Source: Hyphomicrobiaceae bacterium (lineage in GTDB: Bacteria; Pseudomonadota; Alphaproteobacteria; Rhizobiales; Hyphomicrobiaceae). Taken from it: 36,141 nt of DNA. Both the position numbers and the translations under genes were made by a program. The notes under the pieces are model-generated. The model ran no database searches. It was not told where the DNA came from and saw nothing but the letters and a program-made list of their open reading frames with translations. This document shows, one piece after another, positions 24,932 through 33,830 of this stretch (positions are counted from its first letter, which is position 1; every line of letters begins with the position of its first letter). The stretch spans positions 1-36,141 of the forward strand of contig JANYHF010000090.1 of the NCBI GenBank assembly GCA_025359185.1, written 5' to 3'.

Positions 24932-26662
24932 TTAGTGCGAATTGCGCGGAATGCCGGCCTCGCGGCGGCCTACGAGAAAATCGAGATCGCAGCCCCGGTC
25001 GGCTTGCAAGACGTGCCCAACATAGAGGCTCTGGTAGCCTTGCGCTGCAACGCTCTTGGGCGTGACCCAAGCTGTATGCCGCCGCGCCAGCTCAGACGCA
25101 TCAACCAGCAGTTCAAGCCGCCGCCCGGCGACATCGAGCCGGATCTGATCGCCATTGCGCACCAGGGCCAGCGGGCCGCCAAGCGCCGCTTCAGGAGCCA
25201 CGTGCAACACGACTGTCCCATAGGCGGTGCCGCTCATGCGCGCGTCCGAAATGCGCACCATGTCTGTCACACCCTTGGCCAGAACCTTCGGTGGCAGGCC
25301 CATATTGCCGACTTCGGCCATGCCGGGATAGCCGCGCGGGCCGCAATTCTTCAGCACCATCACGCAAGTCTCGTCCACCTCAAGCGCGGGATCGCTGATG
25401 CGCGCCTTGTAGTCGTCAATATCCTCGAATGCGACAGCGCGGCCGGTGTGCTGCATCAATGCGGGCGTCGCGGCCGACGGTTTCACCACCGCGCCGTTGG
25501 GCGCCAGATTGCCACGCAGCACCGCGATGCCTCCATCGGCCGTTAGCGGTTTGTCCATCGGCCGGATCACCTCAGCATTGAAGACTTCGGCGGTGGCGAT
25601 GTTTTCCCCGAGCGTGCGGCCGTTTGCAGTCATTGCCTCCCGATGCAGCAGTCCGGCCTCGGCAAGTTGTCGCATGACGGCGGGCAGCCCGCCCGCATAG
25701 GCGAAATCCTCCATCAGGAAGCGGCCGGAGGGCATCAGGTCGACAACCGTTGGCACCCCACGCCCGAGCCTGTCCCAATCCTCCAGACTGAGTTCGACCC
25801 CAACCCGCCCGGCGATCGCCAGCAGATGCAACACCGCGTTGGTCGAGCCGCCGATGGCGGCATTGACGCGGATGGCGTTCTCAAAGGCTTGCCGGGTGAG
25901 AATGTGAGACAGGCGCTGATCCTGATGCACCATCTCAACAATGCGCCGGCCTGCCATATGGGCGAGCATACCGCGGCGCGCGTCTACCGCCGGGATCGCG
26001 GCGTTGTCTGGCAGCCCGGCGCCAAGCGCTTCCACCATGCTGGCCATGGTTGACGCCGTACCCATCGTGTTGCAGCTGCCAGCCGACCGGCTCATGCCGC
26101 CCTCGGCATCCATGAAAGCGGCGAGCGACATGCGCCCCGCCTTCACCTCCTCGCTGAAGCGCCAGACATCGGTGCCCGAGCCAATGGTCTGGCCGCGGAA
26201 ACTGCCGCGCAGCATCGGACCGCCCGAGACCGTGATGGTCGGCAGATCGCAGCTGGCCGCGCCCATCAGCAGGGCGGGCGTGGTCTTGTCGCAGCCGACC
26301 AGCAGCACGACGCCATCGATCGGATGGCCACGGATGGATTCCTCGACATCCATACTGGCAAGGTTGCGGAACAGCATTGCCGTTGGCCGCAGCTGCGACT
26401 CGCTGAGCGACATCACCGGGAACTCGACCGGGAAGCCGCCCATCTCCCAGACGCCGCGCTTCACATGCTAGGCGATCTTGCGCAGATGCGCATTGCACGG
26501 ATTGAGTTCGGAGAAGGTGTTGCAGATGCCGATCACCGGGCGCCCGTCGAACAGGTCGGCCGGCCAGCCTTGGTTGCGCATCCAGGAGCGGTGCATGAAG
26601 GCGTCCTTGTCGGCGCCACCGAACCAGGCTTGCGAGCGGAGTTTGCGCGGGCTGTTGGACAT
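24932..26662 (-). pseudogene. IlvD/Edd-family sugar-acid dehydratase interrupted by one in-frame TAG
   Basis: The frame from ATG 26662 would give 576 residues, the normal length of L-arabonate/xylonate-type dehydratases, but codon 65 is TAG (bases 26468-26470). It sits in HLRKIA-stop-HVKRGVWEMGGFP, where Glu (GAG) is expected. The Fe-S ligands are Cys56 (NPCN, before the stop), Cys124 (GCDKTTPA) and Cys197 (GSCNTMG). Lys126 and the SGTAYG motif near the C-terminus are the other active-site features. These positions keep a constant offset of 3 from Cys59/127/200 and Lys129 of the Rhizobium L-arabinonate dehydratase. A GTG two codons after the stop could restart translation, but the product would lack the first ligand. 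Unless the TAG is a sequencing error or is suppressed, the enzyme is inactive. It lies 12 bases after the GntR gene. Confidence 0.88.
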
Positions 26663-26674
26663 TCTGAGCCTCTC

Positions 26675-27475
26675 TCAACCCTTCTGGATGCGGCGCTTCT
26701 TGGCTGACTGGGCTATGGAGGGCGCCTTCAGCTTAGCGCGCGGCAGATCCTGCTTGGAGTCTTCAATCAGCTGGCGCATGGCGATCCGCGCAGCGTTTGC
26801 GTCACCGTTTGCGATCGCATCAAGTACGGCCTTGTGCCGTGGCATAGATTGCCGCTGGCCGCGCGGCGTGCCGACGCTGAGCTGGAAATTGGCTTCGAGG
26901 GCCGCCTCGATCAAATGACCAAGCGAAGCGACAAGCGGGTTGCCTGTCGCATCAATAATTGAGCGGTGAAAGCGCAGATCGGGCTCGAGCAGGGCCCGGC
27001 CATCATCACCTGCCGCCTCCATGTCCACATAGGCTGATTTCAAACGTCTGAGGTCGTCCGGCGTCGCGCGGCATGCCGCAAGCGCGGCCGCCACAGGCTC
27101 GATGAGATGACGCAGCTCATAGAGATCGGCGATGAAATCGGCAGTCACGCCGGAACCCAGTTTCCACGCAATGACGTCGCGATCGAGAAAGTTCCAGCGC
27201 TCGGGATGGGTCACCAGCGTTCCCGCCTTGGGGCGGGCCTCGATCAACCCCTTGTCGCCAAGGACACGGAAGGCCTCGCGCAAAACCGTCCGGCTCACCC
27301 CCATTTCCGCGCACAAGCCGCTCTCGCTGGTGAGCGGCTTGCCCGGCTGCAACACCCCTGAAACAATCCGCCGGCCGATCTCGTCAACAATCTGCCCATG
27401 CAGGGCGCGCTTTTGCAGTCGGGGCAAAGGCATTGCGGCGGCGTGGGCGGATGCAGTCTTGCGCAGTTTGGACAT
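26675..27475 (-). CDS. GntR-family regulator, FadR/FCD subfamily
   Basis: 266 residues from ATG 27475; GTG 27490 is an alternative start. The winged helix is LHGQIVDEIGRRIVSGVLQP, GKPLTSESGLCAEMGVSRTV, LREAFRVLGDKGLIEARPKA and GTLVTHPERWNFLDRDVIAW. The last element, with its W-N-x-L-D pattern, is common in regulators of hexuronate and sugar-acid genes. The FCD domain has LYELRHLIEPVAAALAA and the metal-site DLRFHRSIIDATGNPL. It is the first gene of the leftward operon with the dehydratase and transporter, and it is divergent from the SDR/AraD1 operon, so it probably controls both from the 92-base gap. Confidence 0.9.
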   Translation of the reverse strand: MSKLRKTASAHAAAMPLPRLQKRALHGQIVDEIGRRIVSGVLQPGKPLTSESGLCAEMGVSRTVLREAFRVLGDKGLIEARPKAGTLVTHPERWNFLDRDVIAWKLGSGVTADFIADLYELRHLIEPVAAALAACRATPDDLRRLKSAYVDMEAAGDDGRALLEPDLRFHRSIIDATGNPLVASLGHLIEAALEANFQLSVGTPRGQRQSMPRHKAVLDAIANGDANAARIAMRQLIEDSKQDLPRAKLKAPSIAQSAKKRRIQKG

Positions 27476-27492
27476 GGGCAGCCGGGGCACTC

Positions 27493-27526
27493 AACAAATT
27501 GTTCTGGTATGATAGTGCAAAACTAT
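27493..27526. promoter_or_regulatory. Putative operator region between divergent GntR and SDR operons
   Basis: The gap 27476-27567 holds two inverted repeats: AACAAATTGTT (27493-27503, perfect about a central A) and ATAGT-GCAAA-ACTAT (27512-27526). Between them is CTGGTATGATAG, with the TGGTAT seen in several FadR-class GntR operators. It differs from the GTATACAATTAT sites of block A, as expected for a different regulator. Which repeat is bound cannot be decided. Confidence 0.4.
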
Positions 27527-27567
27527 AATATGACAAGTAGGGATTTGTGTAGCGGTGGGATTGCGAC

Positions 27568-28350
27568 ATGCAGCAAGGCGAGATCGAGAAGCCGGCTATC
27601 TACCCAAGCTTGGCGGGGCGCCATGCCCTCATCACGGGCGGCGGGGGCGGCATTGGCGCCAGCCTGGTTGAGCATTTCTGCGCGCAGGGTGCGCAGGTGA
27701 CGTTCATCGACATCGCGGTCGATGCGTCAATGGCGCTGGTTTCGGCCATAGCCGCGCGTGGTCTTCCGCCGCCGAATTTCATAGCCTGCGACATTGCCAA
27801 GGTCAGCGATCTCGAGAATGCGATTACCGAGGCACAAGCGAAGAACGGACCAATCCGTGTGCTGTGCAATAACGCTGGCAACGACGACCGCCACCAGACT
27901 GGCAACATCACCGCCGCCTACTGGGACGACCGCATGGCAGTCAATCTGCGCCACCAGTTCTTTGCCGCGCAAGCTGTGCGTCCACAGATGCGCGACGCCG
28001 GTGGCGGATCCATCATCAATCTTGGCTCGATCACTTGGCTGGTCGGCGACGCCGACTGCCCTGCCTATGTCACCGCCAAGGCTGCCGTTGGCGGCCTCAC
28101 CCGCGCGCTCGCCCGTGAGTTCGGACCCGAAAAGATCCGCGTCAATTGCCTTCTGCCGGGATGGGTGATGACCGAACGGCAGGTAAAGCTGTGGGTCACG
28201 CCAGCCGGCGAGAAGCAGATCGGCGACCGGCAATGTCTGCACGACCGTCTGTATCCGCCTGATATCGCCCGCATGGCGCTGTTTCTCGCCGCCGACGACA
28301 GCCGCATGTGCACGTCGCAAAATTTCATCGTTGATGCCGGCTGGGCTTAG
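27568..28350 (+). CDS. SDR-family dehydrogenase, probable sugar 1-dehydrogenase
   Basis: 260 residues from ATG 27568. After a 15-residue lead comes the cofactor loop TGGGGGIG, then Asp in FIDIAV, ACDIAKVSD, CNNAGND, catalytic Ser in NLGSITWL, and Tyr-x-x-x-Lys in YVTAKAAVGG. LPGWVMTERQ and the C-terminal FIVDAGWA are typical of SDRs that oxidise L-arabinose, D-xylose or D-galactose at C1. Its neighbours support this role: AraD1 directly downstream, a dehydratase across the divergent promoter and a lactonase gene nearby. The sugar itself is not determined. Confidence 0.88.
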   Translation: MQQGEIEKPAIYPSLAGRHALITGGGGGIGASLVEHFCAQGAQVTFIDIAVDASMALVSAIAARGLPPPNFIACDIAKVSDLENAITEAQAKNGPIRVLCNNAGNDDRHQTGNITAAYWDDRMAVNLRHQFFAAQAVRPQMRDAGGGSIINLGSITWLVGDADCPAYVTAKAAVGGLTRALAREFGPEKIRVNCLLPGWVMTERQVKLWVTPAGEKQIGDRQCLHDRLYPPDIARMALFLAADDSRMCTSQNFIVDAGWA

Positions 28351-28365
28351 GAAGGGAATTGAGCC

Positions 28366-29364
28366 ATGCGATTGATACAATACCGCGCGCAGGATGGGCA
28401 ACGCCATGTCGGCTTGGTGGACGCAGATGGCGATCATGCCCGGCCTTTGAAGGGCGTAGCCACCGTCTATAAGCTGTCGCAACAGGCGCTCGCACAACGG
28501 ATCTCCCTGGCAGATCTCGCAGCGCGGCTGGCGGAGCCAGAGCAGGTCGACTACGCCGCCCTCTTGCGTGAAGGCCGCGTTCTCGCGCCACTCGATCATC
28601 CCGATGTCGCGCGCTTCCTGATAACGGGCACAGGGCTCTCCCACATCGGCAGTGCATCCGCCCGCAACAAGATGCACACGCTGACGCACGGCTCCGGCGC
28701 GCCAGAATCTGATTCGATGAAGATTTTCCGGATGGGTTTGGAGGGTGGCAAGCCCGCATCGGGAGAGATCGGCGTCGTGCCGGAGTGGTTCTACAAAGGC
28801 ACTGGCGCCTGCGTCGTGCCGCCTGGCGGCGACCTGCCGCTGCCCGGATTCGCGCTGTCGGGCGCCGAGGAGCCGGAGATTGTCGGCCTCTACATCATCG
28901 ACGACGCGGGCGCGCCGTGCCGCATCGGCTTTGCGCTCGGCAATGAATTCTCCGACCACACGGTGGAAGCGATGAACTATCTTTATACCGGTCTATCGAA
29001 GCTGCGCGACTGCTCGATGGGGCCGGAACTGCTCACCGGTCAATTGCCGGCCGAGGTCCGCGGCATGTCCCGCGTCATCCGCGGCGGCAAGACTCTTTGG
29101 GAGGACGAGTTCCTGTCCGGCGAGAGCAACATGTCCCATTCGATCGCCAATCTCGAACACCACCACTTCAAGTATGGCATTTTCCGCCGCCCAGGTGATC
29201 TGCATGCCCATTACTTCGGCGCCGCAGTCATGAGCTATGCGGCGGGCATCCGAACGGAGCCTGGCGATGAGTTCGAGATTTCTGCAGCGGCATTCGGCAA
29301 GCCGCTCCGCAATCGCATGGTACCAGGCGATGCGTCCCACCCTATTCTTGTGCGCACGCTGTGA
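28366..29364 (+). CDS. AraD1-family protein (FAH-fold sugar-acid lyase/dehydratase)
   Basis: 332 residues from ATG 28366 with AGGAAGGG upstream, 15 bases after the SDR stop. The sequence belongs to the fumarylacetoacetate-hydrolase superfamily subgroup called AraD1: [20 protein letters not shown], the insertion [35 protein letters not shown], then [20 protein letters not shown]. The acidic residues (Glu pair in AEEPEIVG, Glu in GNEFSDH) fit the Mg2+ site of the fold. The family is found in L-arabinose and related pentose/hexose clusters, where 2-keto-3-deoxy sugar acids are cleaved or dehydrated. With the SDR, lactonase and dehydratase it fills the last common step. Confidence 0.88.
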   Translation: MRLIQYRAQDGQRHVGLVDADGDHARPLKGVATVYKLSQQALAQRISLADLAARLAEPEQVDYAALLREGRVLAPLDHPDVARFLITGTGLSHIGSASARNKMHTLTHGSGAPESDSMKIFRMGLEGGKPASGEIGVVPEWFYKGTGACVVPPGGDLPLPGFALSGAEEPEIVGLYIIDDAGAPCRIGFALGNEFSDHTVEAMNYLYTGLSKLRDCSMGPELLTGQLPAEVRGMSRVIRGGKTLWEDEFLSGESNMSHSIANLEHHHFKYGIFRRPGDLHAHYFGAAVMSYAAGIRTEPGDEFEISAAAFGKPLRNRMVPGDASHPILVRTL

Positions 29365-29500
29365 CGGCGCCCGCCGGCCGTGCCGCGCGATTGTCATTGC
29401 GGGGCCCCTTGGCTACCCTGCGTATTCGGCGCGCACCATTCCAAACCGCTGGTCCGCCGGCAGTGGCGATCCCCCGGCTCCCATAGAGGAGAACCAAGAC

Positions 29501-30769
29501 ATGCCGCCTCCCGGCACTCAACATTCTGAGTTGCACGACTTGCTGCAGGTTTCCGTGGCCTCCATCACCGGCCGCAACGCCTATGTGGCGGGTACGTTTG
29601 ACACCAAGGGCGCAGAACTGATGTTCGTCGCCAATGCGCTGAAGCGGCTTGGGCTGCAGACCGTCACCGCCGATCTCTCCACCAGCGGCCACCCGAGTCC
29701 CGCCGATATCTCGCCGAACGAGATAGCCCGCCACCATCCCAAGGGCGAGAGCGCCGTCTTCACCGGCGATCGTGGCCAATCGGGCACTGCCATGGCCGAG
29801 GCCTTTGCTCTGTTCATTCGTACCCGCACCGATGTTGGCGGCATCGTCTCAGCGGGTGGATCCGGAGGCACGGCGATGGCGACGCCTGCCATGCGTGCGC
29901 TGCCCATCGGCGTGCCGAAATTCATGGTGTCGACCGTGGCCAGCGGCGATGTCAGCGCCTATGTGGGACCGTCCGACATCTGTATGATGTATTCAGTGAC
30001 GGACGTACAAGGTATCAATTCAATCTCTGAACAGGTGTTGCTCAATGCCGCCCACGCCCTGGCGGGGATGATCGGCTTCAAGCGGCGCGAGGGGCAGTCG
30101 CAGCCGGTGAAGCCTGCCATCGGCCTTACGATGTTCGGAGTTACGACGCTCTGTGTACAGATGGTTCAGCGAGCCTTGCAAGAGAAATACGACTGCCTCA
30201 CGTTCCATGCCACCGGCACGGGCGGGCAGAGTATGGAAAAACTTGCCGACAGCGGCTTGCTGGCGGGCGTGCTTGATATCACGACGACTGAGGTTGCCGA
30301 TCTTTTGTTCGGTGGCGTGTTCCCGGCGACTGAGGACCGCTTCGGCGCTATCATCCGCAAGCGGATGCCTTACGTGGGAAGCTGCGGCGCGCTGGATATG
30401 GTTAACTTCGGTGCCAAGGACACGGTGCCCACAAGGTTCTTGGGCCGAAACTTATACGTGCACAACGCGCTAGTGACGCTGATGCGCACGACGCCGGCCG
30501 AGAACGAAGCCATGGGCCGCTGGATCGCTGACCGGCTCAATCGTATGAACGGACCGGTGCGGTTCCTCATACCGATGGGCGGCGTCTCCGCTCTGGACGC
30601 TCCCGGCAAACCCTTCCACGATCCGCTGGCTGACAAAATGCTGTTCGACACCATTGAACGCGTGTTTCTATCCGCCAACAATCGGAAATTGATCCGTCTG
30701 CCACATAATATCAACGATCCGCTGTTCGCCGAAGCCCTGGTCGCCAATTTCAACGAGATCGCGACATGA
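29501..30769 (+). CDS. Tm-1-like ATP-binding domain protein (UPF0261 family)
   Basis: 422 residues from ATG 29501, preceded by GAGGAGAA; a much longer reading from 29237 only overlaps AraD1. Recognisable segments are [20 protein letters not shown], the glycine-rich [40 protein letters not shown], and [20 protein letters not shown] with [14 protein letters not shown]. These define the UPF0261/Tm-1-like family, related to the N-terminal half of the tomato Tm-1 antiviral protein, which binds ATP. The bacterial role is unknown. The next gene encodes the counterpart of the C-terminal half of Tm-1. Placement behind SDR and AraD1 suggests a part in handling a sugar-acid-derived intermediate. Confidence 0.88.
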   Translation: MPPPGTQHSELHDLLQVSVASITGRNAYVAGTFDTKGAELMFVANALKRLGLQTVTADLSTSGHPSPADISPNEIARHHPKGESAVFTGDRGQSGTAMAEAFALFIRTRTDVGGIVSAGGSGGTAMATPAMRALPIGVPKFMVSTVASGDVSAYVGPSDICMMYSVTDVQGINSISEQVLLNAAHALAGMIGFKRREGQSQPVKPAIGLTMFGVTTLCVQMVQRALQEKYDCLTFHATGTGGQSMEKLADSGLLAGVLDITTTEVADLLFGGVFPATEDRFGAIIRKRMPYVGSCGALDMVNFGAKDTVPTRFLGRNLYVHNALVTLMRTTPAENEAMGRWIADRLNRMNGPVRFLIPMGGVSALDAPGKPFHDPLADKMLFDTIERVFLSANNRKLIRLPHNINDPLFAEALVANFNEIAT

Positions 30770-30793
30770 TTGATGAAAGCTCAGCCCAGGGAG

Positions 30794-30900
30794 CAGCCCC
30801 TCACCCTGTCCCTCTCCCTAAAGGAGAGGGAACGATAGAGCCGCTGGTCTCGATGCCAGCGTACCGTCTCCCGTGGGGAGCAGGACAGGATGAGGGGCTG
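30794..30900. repeat. Palindromic intergenic element
   Basis: The outer arms CAGCCCCTCACCCTGTCC (30794-30811) and GGACAGGATGAGGGGCTG (30883-30900) pair at 17 of 18 bases. Inside the left half is a perfect 8-bp hairpin (CCCTCTCC, 5-base loop, GGAGAGGG, 30810-30830), and on the right side CTCCCGTGGGGAG forms another. The layout, long complementary ends with internal hairpins between two genes, resembles the dispersed palindromic elements of rhizobial and related genomes. Only one copy is seen here. It fills most of the 163-base gap between the Tm-1-like and TIM-barrel genes. Confidence 0.8.
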
Positions 30901-30932
30901 TTAAGACCACCGCACTCACACGGAATGCCGCT

Positions 30933-31787
30933 ATGACCCACCGCGACCGCGCATCTATCGTTGAGAAACTCCTGGCAAAGATCGCGTCCGGGCGGCCCAT
31001 CGTCGGTGGCGGTGCTGGCACCGGGCTGTCGGCCAAGTGCGAGGAAGCAGGCGGCATCGATCTTATCGTTATCTACAACTCGGGGCGCTACCGGATGGCC
31101 GGGCGCGGTTCGCTCGCCGGGCTGCTCGCCTATGGTAACGCCAATGACATCGTAATTGAAATGGCCTCCGAAGTTTTACCCGTTGTGAGGCATACGCCGG
31201 TTCTGGCGGGCGTCAACGGCACCGATCCGTTCTGCCTCATGGATGCCTTCCTCGACCGCCTCAAGGCGCTTGGGTTTGCCGGTGTGCAGAATTTTCCCAC
31301 GGTTGGCCTCTTCGACGGCACCTTCCGCGCCAATCTCGAAGAGACGGGCATGAGTTACGGACTTGAAGTGGACATGATCGCCAAGGCGCACGACAAAGAC
31401 ATGCTGACCACGCCCTATGTCTTCAATGAGGACGAGGCCACAGCCATGGCCAGGGCGGGTGCCGATATCATTGTTTGCCATCTGGGACTGACGACCGGTG
31501 GCAGCATCGGCTCGCAGACAGCGTTAAAACTAAGCGACTGTCCGGCCATCGTAGACCGCTGGGCCGCGGCTGCCCGCAAGGTGCGCAAAGACGTGATCAT
31601 CCTTGTTCACGGCGGCCCTGTGTCCGAGCCTGACGATGCGGCCTTCATGCTTGCCAACTGCGAAAACATCCACGGCTTCTACGGCGCCTCCTCGATGGAG
31701 CGGTTGCCGGCGGAACGTGCGCTGACTGAGCAAACCCGGAAGTTCATGGCCATCCCCATAGCCGCCAAGCCTTCCAGGACGACATGA
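30933..31787 (+). CDS. TIM-barrel 'phosphoenolpyruvate hydrolase-like' protein
   Basis: 284 residues from ATG 30933, without a strong ribosome-binding site. The segments [83 protein letters not shown]-type [10 protein letters not shown], and [20 protein letters not shown] define the IGPS-like TIM-barrel family PF09370. That family is usually named PEP hydrolase-like on weak grounds. In plants the same domain is fused behind the Tm-1-like domain; here the two are neighbours on one strand. It is probably part of the SDR/AraD1 operon, or expressed separately because of the palindromic element before it. No phosphate-loop assignment can be made by eye. Confidence 0.87.
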   Translation: MTHRDRASIVEKLLAKIASGRPIVGGGAGTGLSAKCEEAGGIDLIVIYNSGRYRMAGRGSLAGLLAYGNANDIVIEMASEVLPVVRHTPVLAGVNGTDPFCLMDAFLDRLKALGFAGVQNFPTVGLFDGTFRANLEETGMSYGLEVDMIAKAHDKDMLTTPYVFNEDEATAMARAGADIIVCHLGLTTGGSIGSQTALKLSDCPAIVDRWAAAARKVRKDVIILVHGGPVSEPDDAAFMLANCENIHGFYGASSMERLPAERALTEQTRKFMAIPIAAKPSRTT

Positions 31788-31807
31788 AATGACTGAGGGG
31801 CGCGGTG

Positions 31808-31834
31808 TGCAGATCGTCTACGATGCGGTCTGCA
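31808..31834. terminator. Possible bidirectional terminator hairpin
   Basis: TGCAGATCG (31808-31816) and CGGTCTGCA (31826-31834) pair at 8 of 9 bases with a 9-base loop. They lie in the 87-base gap between the convergent TIM-barrel and ABC-F genes. There is no T-run on either side, so the terminator reading is weak. Confidence 0.3.
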
Positions 31835-31874
31835 GGCGGCCATGATGTTCAAAGGGTCAGGGTGAAGCGACAAC

Positions 31875-33689
31875 CTACGCTCCGATCTCCTCGCGCAGGA
31901 TCTCCAGGTCCAGCCAGCGTTCCTCGGCCGAGGCGCGCTCGGCTTGGGCTGAGGCAAGGCGCGCCGTCGCGGCAGCAAACGCCTTTGGGTCAGACGCGTA
32001 CAGCTTGGCGTCGGCGAGCCGCCTGTCCAGAGCCGCGATCTCCTTGGTCAACGCGCTGATGGTGGCCGGTAACGTCTCAAGAGCATGTTGGTCCTTGAAC
32101 GACATTTTCCGCTTCTGAGCGCTGACTTGCTGCCGCCCGGCTGCCGCCGCTGCTGCCCGGGCTGTGGGCGATTTTGCCGGCGCGGATTTAGATAAATCGT
32201 CCCCGCGCCGCTGCGCTAGCATGTCAGTATACCCGCCCGCATACTCCGTCCACACACCATTGCCTTCGGGCGCGATGGTGCTTGTCACCACCCGGTCAAG
32301 GAAATCGCGATCATGGCTGACGAGAATGACAGTTCCCGGATAGTCAGCCAGAAGCTCTTGCAACAGATCAAGCGTCTCGATGTCGAGATCGTTGGTGGGC
32401 TCGTCAAGCACCAGAAAATTCGACGGGCGGGACAAGGCCCGCGCCAGCATCAACCGCCCGCGCTCGCCACCTGACAGCACATGGACCGGCGTATTCCTTT
32501 GCTCGGCGGCAAACAGAAAATCCTGCATGTAGCCCGTCACATGCCGCGCCTGGCCATTGATGATCACCTGGTCTGAGCGGCCCCCGGTCAGGGCATCGGA
32601 CACGGTCCATTCAGGTTTCAACTGGTCGCGGTTCTGATCGACGATGAGCATTTCGAGATTGCTGCCGAGCCGAACCGTCCCCGTGTCCGGCGCAAGGCCA
32701 CCTGTCAGCATTTTGGTCAGCGTCGTCTTGCCCGACCCATTCGGCCCGACAATGCCAATGCGGTCGCGGCGCAGAATGCGGGTCGAAAAATCGGTGACGA
32801 TCGGAGTCTCGCCAAACTGCTTGGAGATCCTATCGGCTTCGATGACTAGCCGCCCGGACATGCTGGCCGTTGACGCCGCCAGCACCACATTGCCCTGCAC
32901 CTTGCGCTCGTCGCGCCGCTTCGCCCGCATCGCCGCCAGCTCGCGCACGCGCCGCACATTGCGCTTGCGGCGGCCGGTGACGCCGCCATGCATCCACGAG
33001 TTTTCACGCTCGATCTTGCGGTCGAGTTTGTGCCGTTCCAGCTCGGCGCTTTCGAGGATCTCGTCACGCCAGGCCTCGAACTTGGCAAAGCCACTATGCA
33101 GGACCCGCGTCGTGCCCCGGTCGAGCCACACCGTGAGCCGCGACAGGTTTTCGAGAAACCGCCGGTCATGGCTGATCATCAGAATGGCTGATTTCAGCGA
33201 GCCGAGTTTGGTCTCCAGCCATTCAATGGCCGGAAGGTCGAGATGGTTGGTGGGCTCATCCAGCAGCAGCACATCGGGCTCTGGCGCCAGCACATAGGCC
33301 AGCGCCGCCCGCCGGGCCTCACCGCCTGAGAGCTGCTTGGGGTCTTCCTCGCCAGTCAGACCGAGATCGAACAGCATGGCATCGGCCACATGCGGATCGT
33401 CGGCCGGGCCGAGGCCCGAGACCACATAGTCGCGCACCGTTTTGGCGTCGCCGAAGTTGGCCTCCTGCGCCAGATAGCGCACGCTCGCCTTGGGATGCAT
33501 GAAGCGCTCGCCGCTGTCGGCCTCGATCAGCCCGGCGGCGATTTTCAAGAGCGTCGACTTACCCGAGCCGTTGCGCCCGACAAGGCAGATGCGCTCACCC
33601 GGCGCGATGGCGAGTTCGGCACCCTCCAACAGCGGTGTGCCGCCAAAGGAGAGCCGGATGTCTTTGAGATGCAGGTAAGGAGGAGCCAT
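31875..33689 (-). CDS. ABC-F family ATPase, Uup type
   Basis: A 604-residue soluble protein with two ABC domains. Domain 1 has Walker A GRNGSGKST, signature LSGGEARR and Walker B LLLDEPTNHLD. The linker with many Arg/Lys (GGVTGRRKRNVRRVRELAAM) is the interdomain P-site-tip region. Domain 2 has GPNGSGKTT, LSGGERGR and LVLDEPTNDLD. The C-terminal domain (about residues 530-604, ALETLPATISALTKEIAALD and so on) is a coiled coil as in Uup, which binds DNA or ribosomes. ABC-F proteins act on translating ribosomes and are not transporters. ATG 33689 starts the conserved MAPPYLHLKDIRLSFGG; the 38 residues before it are Pro/Ser-rich filler. This gene looks like core genome rather than part of the catabolic block. 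Confidence 0.92.
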   Translation of the reverse strand: MAPPYLHLKDIRLSFGGTPLLEGAELAIAPGERICLVGRNGSGKSTLLKIAAGLIEADSGERFMHPKASVRYLAQEANFGDAKTVRDYVVSGLGPADDPHVADAMLFDLGLTGEEDPKQLSGGEARRAALAYVLAPEPDVLLLDEPTNHLDLPAIEWLETKLGSLKSAILMISHDRRFLENLSRLTVWLDRGTTRVLHSGFAKFEAWRDEILESAELERHKLDRKIERENSWMHGGVTGRRKRNVRRVRELAAMRAKRRDERKVQGNVVLAASTASMSGRLVIEADRISKQFGETPIVTDFSTRILRRDRIGIVGPNGSGKTTLTKMLTGGLAPDTGTVRLGSNLEMLIVDQNRDQLKPEWTVSDALTGGRSDQVIINGQARHVTGYMQDFLFAAEQRNTPVHVLSGGERGRLMLARALSRPSNFLVLDEPTNDLDIETLDLLQELLADYPGTVILVSHDRDFLDRVVTSTIAPEGNGVWTEYAGGYTDMLAQRRGDDLSKSAPAKSPTARAAAAAAGRQQVSAQKRKMSFKDQHALETLPATISALTKEIAALDRRLADAKLYASDPKAFAAATARLASAQAERASAEERWLDLEILREEIGA

Positions 33690-33830
33690 GGCGGGTGAGG
33701 TGGCAGGCGGCGGCGGGGAGGTCAAGGGGGATGGTGGCGACTTGGTGTCAGGCACCCCGCTGGAACGCAAACGCCGCAAGTGTGTTATGCAGCTGCCTGC
33801 CACCCAGTAAGCTCACGGAGCCCGCACCCC

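Noticed and set aside
23505-24935. 476-codon open frame on the plus strand
   Set aside because: Antisense to the binding protein and ATPase of system B; no recognisable domain and no ribosome-binding site.
3573-26470. Two in-frame TAG codons in otherwise intact genes (transposase 3573-3575, dehydratase 26468-26470) as possible stop-codon readthrough or recoding
   Set aside because: TAG serves as the ordinary stop of intact genes in the same window (NmrA-like at 2635, PotB-type permease at 17932, SDR at 28350). The transposase also has a frameshift. Independent mutations explain both better.
27727-28959. 410-codon open frame on the minus strand
   Set aside because: Antisense to the SDR and AraD1 genes, both of which are complete.
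29237-29500. Longer N-terminus for the Tm-1-like protein
   Set aside because: It overlaps the end of AraD1, is Arg-rich and unlike the family. ATG 29501 has a good ribosome-binding site.
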